Below are positions 23,554 through 29,400 of a stretch of 29,400 bases of DNA, piece by piece. The DNA is from Clostridiales bacterium UBA1740. Lineage in GTDB: Bacteria; Bacillota; Clostridia; Oscillospirales; CAG-272. A program made the translations under genes and the position numbers. Where the stretch lies: positions 1 through 29,400 of the forward strand of contig DCHY01000023.1 in NCBI GenBank assembly GCA_002315715.1, written 5' to 3'. The notes beneath the pieces were generated by a model. That model searched no databases, had not been told where the DNA came from, and worked only from the letters and a program-made list of their open reading frames with translations. Within the stretch, counting starts at the first letter, position 1. Each line of letters starts with the position of its first letter.

Positions 23554-24615
23554 ATGGAAATTCGTTTTGAAAAAAATCCGAATCCGGCAAAAAAACCGGA
23601 TCCTGCTTCTCTCGGTTTCGGCAAAATCTTTACCGACCATATGTTTATGATGGATTACACCGCCGGTGAAGGCTGGCACGATGCCCGCATCGTTCCCTTC
23701 TCGAATCTTTCGATTCACCCGGCTTGCACCGCGCTTCATTACGGCTCCGAAATTTTCGAAGGTCTGAAGGCTTACCGTCGTGCCGACGGCAAAGTTCAAC
23801 TGTTCCGTCCCATCGAAAACATCCGTCGCATGAACCGTTCGGCAGAGCGTCTTTGCCTTCCCGAAATTCCCGAGGAAGACGCCCTTGACATTCTTTTGAC
23901 TTTCGTCAGAACCGAGGAAGATTGGACGCCTTCCGCCCCCGGCACCTCCCTTTACCTTCGTCCTTTCATGTTCGGAAACGACGAAACCCTCGGCGTGCAC
24001 TCGGTCAATCACGCGACCTTCCTCATCATCGCCTCTCCCGTCGGCTCTTACTACAAAGAGGGCATCAACCCCGTTAAGATCATGATCGAGGACGAGGACG
24101 TCCGCGCCGTCAGAGGCGGTACGGGTTACGCCAAATGCGGCGGTAACTACGCGGCATCCAACCGCGCCGGCCACCGTGCCGAAACCCGCGGCTATTCGCA
24201 GGTGCTTTGGCTTGACGGTGTCGAGCGCAAATACATCGAGGAAGTCGGCGCCATGAACGTCATGTTCAAAATCGGCGACGAAGTCGTCACCCCGAAACTC
24301 ACCGGCTCGATTTTGCCCGGTATCACCCGTAAGTCCATCATCGAACTGTTGACTAAGGAAGGCTACAAAGTCAGCGAGCGTCTGCTCTCGGTTGACGAAC
24401 TCGCCAAGTCCATGGAAGACGGCACCCTCGTGGAAGCGTGGGGCTGCGGCACTGCCGCCGTCGTTTCTCCCATCGGCGAACTTTGCTACCGCGACCATAA
24501 ATATACCGTAAACGGCGGTAAGATCGGTGAACTCACTCAGCACCTCTACGACACCTTGACCGGCATTCAATGGGGCAAGATTCCCGATGAATTCGGCTGG
24601 ACCGTCAAACTGTAA
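23554..24615 (+). CDS. ilvE: Branched-chain amino acid aminotransferase
   Basis: Transfers the amino group between glutamate and branched 2-oxoacids (valine, leucine, isoleucine) using pyridoxal phosphate; fold-type IV. The catalytic lysine is K194 in GTGYAKCGGNYAAS. Other family features are the LHYGSEIFEGLKAYR block (61-75), RPIENIRRMNRSAERLCLP, the EEVGAMNVMF strand and the phosphate-binding GSILPGITRKSI. At 353 residues it belongs to the BCAT subclass rather than the shorter IlvE or D-amino acid transaminase types. AAGGAGA precedes the ATG and it lies 2 bases after the gamma subunit, placing 2-oxoacid formation and transamination in one transcript. Confidence 0.93.
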   Translation: MEIRFEKNPNPAKKPDPASLGFGKIFTDHMFMMDYTAGEGWHDARIVPFSNLSIHPACTALHYGSEIFEGLKAYRRADGKVQLFRPIENIRRMNRSAERLCLPEIPEEDALDILLTFVRTEEDWTPSAPGTSLYLRPFMFGNDETLGVHSVNHATFLIIASPVGSYYKEGINPVKIMIEDEDVRAVRGGTGYAKCGGNYAASNRAGHRAETRGYSQVLWLDGVERKYIEEVGAMNVMFKIGDEVVTPKLTGSILPGITRKSIIELLTKEGYKVSERLLSVDELAKSMEDGTLVEAWGCGTAAVVSPIGELCYRDHKYTVNGGKIGELTQHLYDTLTGIQWGKIPDEFGWTVKL

Positions 24616-24644
24616 TCGCATTCTATTAGAAAGAAGAAAAATAT

Positions 24645-25994
24645 ATGTTTAAATCCGCATATCTCACGAAAGTCTACGAACAGGTAGAAAAAAGAAATCC
24701 CGGTGAAAAAGAATTTTTGCAGGCAGTACGCGAGGTTCTCGAGTCTCTCGAGCCCGTCGTGCTTGCCGACGGCAAATACGAAAAGAACGGCGTCATTGAA
24801 CGCCTCGTTGAACCGGAACGTCAGATCGTCTTCCGCGTGTCTTGGGTAGACGACCAAGGACAGGTACAGGTCAACCGCGGTTACCGCGTACAGTTCAACT
24901 CCGCCATCGGTCCGTATAAAGGCGGCATCCGTCTTCATCCTTCCGTCAACCCCTCCATCATGAAGTTCTTGGGCTTCGAGCAGATTTTCAAGAACAGCTT
25001 GACGGGTCTTCCCATCGGCGGCGCCAAGGGCGGTTCCGACTTCGACCCCAAGGGCAAATCCGACGGGGAAGTCATGCGTTTCTGCCAGAGCTTCATGACC
25101 GAACTTGCCAAACACATCGGCGCCGACACCGACGTTCCTGCCGGTGATATCGGAACCGGAGCACGCGAAATCGGTTATATGTTCGGTCAGTACAAACGTC
25201 TTCAGAACGAGTTTACCGGCGTTCTCACCGGTAAAGGCCTCACCTACGGCGGTTCTCTCGCCCGTAAGGAAGCCACCGGTTTCGGTCTTTGCTACTTCGT
25301 TGACGAAATGCTTAAATGTATGAAGAACGACAGCTTCAAAGGCAAGACCGTCGTCGTTTCCGGCTCCGGCAACGTCGCCATCTACGCCACTGCCAAAGCC
25401 ACCGAACTCGGCGGCAAAGTCGTCGCCATGTCCGACTCCAACGGTTACGTTTACGATAAAGACGGCATCAAACTTGACGTCGTCAAACAGATTAAGGAAG
25501 TCGAGCGCGGCAGAATCCGCGAGTACGCCGAGAGAGTGAAAGGTGCCGAGTATCACGAAGGATGCGCCGGCATTTGGACCGTTCCCTGCGATATCGCACT
25601 TCCTTGCGCAACTCAGAACGAGATTCAGAAGGAAAGTGCCGAAATCCTCGTCAAGAACGGCGTTGTCGCCGTCGGCGAAGGCGCCAACATGCCCAGCACG
25701 CCCGAGGCTATCGCCGTATTCCAGGAAAACGGCATCCTCTTTGCTCCCGCCAAAGCGGCAAACGCCGGCGGTGTTGCAACCTCCGCTCTCGAAATGAGCC
25801 AGAACTCCATGCGTTACAGCTGGAGTTTCCAAGAAGTTGATGAGAAACTGCACGGCATCATGGTCGGCATTTTCCACAACGCCTATAACGCTGCCGAGAA
25901 ATTCGGCATGAAGGGCAACCTCGTTGCCGGTGCCAACATTGCCGGCTTCACCAAAGTTGCCGACTCCATGATTGCCCAGGGCATCGCGTACTAA
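24645..25994 (+). CDS. gdhA: Glutamate dehydrogenase, NADP-type hexameric
   Basis: Makes glutamate from 2-oxoglutarate and ammonia (or the reverse). The 449-residue length and motif positions match the small hexameric family: GPYKGGIRLHPSVN (K92), catalytic K128 in LPIGGAKGGSDFDPKGKSD, DTDVPAGDIGTGAREIGYMFG, and the nucleotide-binding VVSGSGNVAIYA. The family resemblance is to NADPH-using, assimilatory enzymes. The gap of 29 bases after ilvE contains only a weak AGAAAG site and no terminator. In this operon it would regenerate the glutamate consumed by the aminotransferase. Confidence 0.93.
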   Translation: MFKSAYLTKVYEQVEKRNPGEKEFLQAVREVLESLEPVVLADGKYEKNGVIERLVEPERQIVFRVSWVDDQGQVQVNRGYRVQFNSAIGPYKGGIRLHPSVNPSIMKFLGFEQIFKNSLTGLPIGGAKGGSDFDPKGKSDGEVMRFCQSFMTELAKHIGADTDVPAGDIGTGAREIGYMFGQYKRLQNEFTGVLTGKGLTYGGSLARKEATGFGLCYFVDEMLKCMKNDSFKGKTVVVSGSGNVAIYATAKATELGGKVVAMSDSNGYVYDKDGIKLDVVKQIKEVERGRIREYAERVKGAEYHEGCAGIWTVPCDIALPCATQNEIQKESAEILVKNGVVAVGEGANMPSTPEAIAVFQENGILFAPAKAANAGGVATSALEMSQNSMRYSWSFQEVDEKLHGIMVGIFHNAYNAAEKFGMKGNLVAGANIAGFTKVADSMIAQGIAY

Positions 25995-26024
25995 TACTTT
26001 TTGACCGATTGAAAGGAGAACATG

Positions 26025-27404
26025 ATGAAAAGCATTCACATTGTAGATACCACTCTGAAAACGCTTCCCAAAACTTTCAGTTTCAAAGATAAACTGGAGC
26101 TCGGAAGACTATTACAGCGACTCTGTGTGGATACCATCGAACTACCGGCGATTCAGAATGAAAAAGCGGATACGCTGTTGGTTCGCACCCTGTCTTCTTT
26201 CGTGAAAAACGCCGCTTTGTCGGTTGCGGTCGACCTCACGCCCGAAAGTCTTGACTTGGCTTTGAAGGCGCTCGACCGCACCGAACACGGCATCATTCGC
26301 TTGGAAGTACCCGTGTCCGCCGTGGGCATGGAGTATATCGCCAAGAAAAAGGGACAGGCGTTCCTCGATGCCGTCACCAAGACGGTTTCGGCTGCCGCTT
26401 GCCATTTCCCGGTGGAATTTTGCGCCAAGGATGCGACGCGTGCCGAGGAATCGTTCCTCATTACCGCGCTGAAAACGGCAGAAGCCGCCGGCGCTTCTTT
26501 CCTCTTTGTCTCCGACGAAACGGGCGAGACGCTTCCCGACGCTTTTGCGGCACTGACCGAGAAGGTGAAAAAGGAAGTCAAAAAACCGCTCGGCGTTTGC
26601 GTCTATGACGGTTGCGGTTTGGCGCTTGCCGACTCGCTGACGGCGCTTCTCTCTGCCGCCGATGCCGTGAAAACCGCTGTTGGCGGTGACGTCGCCGATT
26701 TGTCGAAACTCGGTTTGACGCTCCAAAAGAGCGGAAACGCATACGGCCTTGCATCGGGTCTTTGCTATACGGAAGTCCGTTCTCTGACGGCTGCCATGGC
26801 GGATATCCTCGAAGGCGAGAAGAAAGAAACCGTCAAACCCAAAAAAGAATTCCAAGACGGCGAGAATATGCATCTCACCGAAAAGGACGACCGAGAAACG
26901 TTGGCTTTTGCCGTCAAGAAACTCGGATACGAACTCTCCGACGAGGACGAGGCTCACGTCTATGAAGAATTCTTGCGCGCCGCCGCCAAAAAGGAAATCG
27001 GCGCAAGGGAACTCGACGCTATCGTCGCCAACGCGGCACAGCAGGTTCCCGCCACTTATAAACTTGAAAGTTACGTTGTCAACAGCGGAAATATCATCAC
27101 CTCCAGCGCCCAAATCACCTTGAAAAAAGACGGAGAACTCCTCCACGGTATCAGTATGGGCGACGGACCGATCGACGCCGCGTTTATGGCGCTTGAAGGC
27201 ATCATCGGCCACCATTATGAACTCGACGATTTCGAGATCCAAGCGGTGACGGAGGGAAAAGAAGCCATGGGCTCCGCGCTCGTGCGTCTTCGCGATAACG
27301 GAAAACTCTATTCCGGAAACGGTCTTTCCACCGACATCATCGGTGCCAGCATCCGTGCTTACCTTTCCGCTTGCAATAAAATTATATACGAGGAGAATAC
27401 TTGA
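26025..27404 (+). CDS. 2-isopropylmalate synthase-like protein with degenerate active site and intact LeuA regulatory domain
   Basis: A 459-residue DRE-TIM-type protein. The barrel opening IVDTTLKTLPK aligns to the DTTLRDG catalytic motif, but R is K12 and the metal-ligand D is T13. The HxH metal motif of the family (as in VHCHNDLGLAVAN) is VCVYDGCGLALAD, so both histidines are gone (C192, Y194), and the NGIGERAGN element is lost. In contrast the linker (about 285-340) and the leucine-binding LeuA dimer domain (345 to the end; YKLESYVVNSGNIITSSAQI, then GDGPIDAAF) are well kept. It should not make isopropylmalate. A leucine-sensing or scaffold role is my inference. AGGAG is 6 bases before this ATG; an ATG one codon upstream (26022) is too close. 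Stop overlaps the next start. Confidence 0.75.
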   Translation: MKSIHIVDTTLKTLPKTFSFKDKLELGRLLQRLCVDTIELPAIQNEKADTLLVRTLSSFVKNAALSVAVDLTPESLDLALKALDRTEHGIIRLEVPVSAVGMEYIAKKKGQAFLDAVTKTVSAAACHFPVEFCAKDATRAEESFLITALKTAEAAGASFLFVSDETGETLPDAFAALTEKVKKEVKKPLGVCVYDGCGLALADSLTALLSAADAVKTAVGGDVADLSKLGLTLQKSGNAYGLASGLCYTEVRSLTAAMADILEGEKKETVKPKKEFQDGENMHLTEKDDRETLAFAVKKLGYELSDEDEAHVYEEFLRAAAKKEIGARELDAIVANAAQQVPATYKLESYVVNSGNIITSSAQITLKKDGELLHGISMGDGPIDAAFMALEGIIGHHYELDDFEIQAVTEGKEAMGSALVRLRDNGKLYSGNGLSTDIIGASIRAYLSACNKIIYEENT

Positions 27405-29400
27405 TGAAACTCTCCTTTTCCACCAAGGGTTGGCACGGCTATACCCTGCGCGATTTTTTGAACGTCGCGAAATCCCTCGGCTTCTCGGGACTCGAACTGC
27501 ATAACGTATACGGACAGTTCTTTGCCGAAGAAGGAAAGGCTTTCGGTGATAAAGAGGGAAGAGCCACCCGCCGCCTCTTGTATGACGAAAAAATCGAGAT
27601 TCCCGTCATCGACGCCATCTCGGATATCGGCAGCGACCCGGCGCAAACCGTGCTGGAGGAAATGACCTCTTGCATGAGCGTTGCCGAGAACATCGGCGCC
27701 CGTTTCGTGCGTCTTCGCGTCGCACAGAAACCGACGTTTTCACTTGAAAATGTAAAGAATAATTTGCAATTAGTGCTGAATAGCGCTCAAAAGAGAGGCA
27801 TTACCCTCTTGATTGAGACTTCCGGTCCGTTTGCTAAAACAACCGTTTTGCGCGATCTTCTCGAGGACTTCGCTTCGGACCATCTCGCCGCTCTTTGGAA
27901 CTTTTCCGTCGCCTATTTCGAAGGCGGCGAAACGCCCGAGGAGGTTATCAAAAACCTCGGTGCTTACGTTTGCCACGTGCATATCAACGATGCCGAAAAA
28001 GTCGGCGACGGCGTCAAATACTGCCTCTTCGGCGAAGGAAAACTCCCCCTTGCCGATATGATGTCGGCTTTGCGCTCCGTCAACTACGACGGTTTTCTGT
28101 CGCTCGTTTGGGATCCGTCTTGGTGTCCCGAACTGTCCGACATGGAAATGATTTTGTCGCAGTTTAGGGACGTGGTTACTTCCTTCGGCGATCCCTCCAA
28201 GCGCGAAAAAACCTTCTATTACAATAAGACGCATACCGGCAAATTCGTCTGGAAGAAAGACGCCTTGATCGACGAAACTTTCCCGGAAGTTCTCGACCGT
28301 ATGGCGGAGGATTTTCCCGACCAATATGCTTTTAAGTACACCACCCTCGACTATACGAGAACCTACCGCGAATTCCGCGATGACGTCGACACCTTTGCCC
28401 GTTCCCTTATCGCGCTCGGCGTTAAGGCCGGCACCCACGTCGCCGTGTGGGCGAGCAACGTTCCCGAGTGGTATATTGCCTTTTGGGCGACGGTCAAACT
28501 CGGTGCCGTCCTCGTCACCGTCAATACCGCCTATAAAATTTTCGAGACCGAGTACCTCTTAAAACAGTCCGACACCCATACGCTCATCATGACCGAGGGC
28601 GCCAAGGACACGAGTTACAGCAAGATTATGGCGGAACTTTGTCCCGAACTCGAAAACACCAAGACGGGCGAGGCGCTTCACGCCAAACGCCTGCCGTTTC
28701 TGCGTCACATCATCACCGTCGGCTTCCGTCAGACGGGTTGCATGACCTTTGAAGAAGCAAGAGCTTTAGCCCCCAAAGTGCCGCTTTCCGAAGTGCGCCG
28801 CATGGCGGCAAAGGTCGATCCCGACGACGTCTGCAATATGCAGTACACTTCCGGCACGACGGGCTTCCCGAAGGGCGTTATGCTGACGCACCGCAATATC
28901 GTCAACAACGGAAAATGCATTGGCGACCGCATGGACCTGTCCACCGCCGACCGCATGATGATACAGGTGCCGATGTTCCATTGTTTCGGCATGGTGCTTG
29001 CCATGACCGCCTCGATGACACACGGCGTATCGCTTTTCCCCTTGCCGTATTTCTCTCCGAAACCGGCGCTTTCCTGTATTCATAACGAGCACATCACCGC
29101 CTTTCACGGCGTGCCGACGATGTTTATCGCGTTGCTGGAGCATCCCGATTTCCCGAAAACCGACTTTTCCTATATGCGCACCGGCATTATGGCGGGCAGC
29201 CCCTGTCCCATCTCCACGATGCAGGACGTGGTCGGCAAAATGCACATGTCGGAAATCACCATCGTTTACGGCCAGACCGAAGCGTCCCCCGGTTGCACCA
29301 TGAGTTCCACCGACGATCCTTTGGAAGTGCGCGTCGGCACCGTCGGTCGTCCGCTCCCCGAGATCGAGTGTAAAATCGTCGATCCCGAAACCGGCAAAGA
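27404..29400 (+). CDS. Sugar-isomerase-like TIM barrel fused to acyl-CoA synthetase, 3'-truncated by window edge
   Basis: The frame is open from the ATG at 27404 (TGATG overlap with the previous stop, GAGGAG upstream) to the window end: 665 codons. Residues 1 to about 260 resemble the xylose-isomerase-like/AP endonuclease 2 fold: TLRDFLNVAKSLGFSGLELH, LLIETSG, HVHINDA (H193), GEGKLPLADMMSALRSVNYDG. Two expected metal ligands look replaced: Asp by N166 (ALWNFSV) and the terminal Glu by V235 (LSLVWDP). From about residue 285 an AMP-forming acyl-CoA synthetase begins (EVLDRMAEDFPDQYAFKY, GTHVAVWASNVPEW, adenylate loop YTSGTTGFPKGVMLTHRN at 481, VYGQTEASPG), of the FadD/medium-chain type and not close to the two upstream copies. 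The catalytic-lysine end lies outside the window. Confidence 0.8.
   Translation, partial: MKLSFSTKGWHGYTLRDFLNVAKSLGFSGLELHNVYGQFFAEEGKAFGDKEGRATRRLLYDEKIEIPVIDAISDIGSDPAQTVLEEMTSCMSVAENIGARFVRLRVAQKPTFSLENVKNNLQLVLNSAQKRGITLLIETSGPFAKTTVLRDLLEDFASDHLAALWNFSVAYFEGGETPEEVIKNLGAYVCHVHINDAEKVGDGVKYCLFGEGKLPLADMMSALRSVNYDGFLSLVWDPSWCPELSDMEMILSQFRDVVTSFGDPSKREKTFYYNKTHTGKFVWKKDALIDETFPEVLDRMAEDFPDQYAFKYTTLDYTRTYREFRDDVDTFARSLIALGVKAGTHVAVWASNVPEWYIAFWATVKLGAVLVTVNTAYKIFETEYLLKQSDTHTLIMTEGAKDTSYSKIMAELCPELENTKTGEALHAKRLPFLRHIITVGFRQTGCMTFEEARALAPKVPLSEVRRMAAKVDPDDVCNMQYTSGTTGFPKGVMLTHRNIVNNGKCIGDRMDLSTADRMMIQVPMFHCFGMVLAMTASMTHGVSLFPLPYFSPKPALSCIHNEHITAFHGVPTMFIALLEHPDFPKTDFSYMRTGIMAGSPCPISTMQDVVGKMHMSEITIVYGQTEASPGCTMSSTDDPLEVRVGTVGRPLPEIECKIVDPETGK

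Noticed and set aside
15378..24615. Catabolic (Stickland-like) reading of the operon, making ATP from branched-chain amino acids
   Set aside because: Possible chemically because all steps are reversible, but T-box leaders turn expression on under amino acid shortage, which does not suit degradation. Kept as the main alternative, not as the preferred call.
1..29400. Mobile elements, CRISPR arrays, tRNA or rRNA genes
   Set aside because: No transposase, integrase, phage gene, regularly spaced repeats or recognisable tRNA/rRNA sequence was seen. The only long repeats are the paralogous T-box-synthetase units.

Overview
This looks like a chromosomal segment of an anaerobic member of the Firmicutes/Bacillota, most likely class Clostridia. 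The evidence is two T-box riboswitches, strong sigma-A type promoters, Shine-Dalgarno sites ahead of most genes, a Mini-III RNase, a PcrA helicase, a cysteine-rich clostridial-type HisRS and a ferredoxin-dependent 2-oxoacid oxidoreductase. I see no phage, insertion sequence, CRISPR array, rRNA or tRNA gene.

Positions 1-15,000 are mostly housekeeping. In order: the 3' part of an RlmA-type 23S rRNA methyltransferase overlapping a TetR-family regulator; a PutP-type Na+/solute symporter; class II fumarase plus malic enzyme (a malate/fumarate pair); a convergent ABC-F ATPase; an M20 peptidase, Mini-RNase III and HisRS cluster; a roughly 440 bp AT-rich non-coding stretch bracketed by two similar 17-bp palindromes; PcrA; and a convergent CPA2-type cation/proton antiporter. 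Terminators and near-consensus promoters separate these units.

Positions 15,000-29,400 hold the distinctive system. Two tandem units each consist of a promoter, a T-box leader and an HTH-cupin-acyl-CoA synthetase fusion gene. The second continues without a visible break into a MinD-like ATPase, a four-subunit 2-oxoacid (VorB-type, branched-chain) ferredoxin oxidoreductase, a branched-chain aminotransferase, an NADP-type glutamate dehydrogenase, a 2-isopropylmalate-synthase-like protein that has lost its metal and catalytic residues but kept the LeuA allosteric domain, and a fusion of a sugar-isomerase-like TIM barrel to a further acyl-CoA synthetase (cut by the window end).

By analogy with the glyQ T-box, the specifier codons read AUC (Ile) in the first leader and GUA (Val) in the second, and both T-boxes end in UGGU, as expected for tRNAs with discriminator base A. 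T-boxes switch genes on when the cognate tRNA is uncharged. I therefore infer an anabolic, starvation-induced route: branched short-chain acids are activated to CoA esters, reductively carboxylated by the VOR complex to branched 2-oxoacids, and transaminated to valine, isoleucine and leucine, with GDH regenerating glutamate. The gene families are clear. The flux direction, the substrates and the roles of the degenerate LeuA-like protein and the fusion domains are inference.
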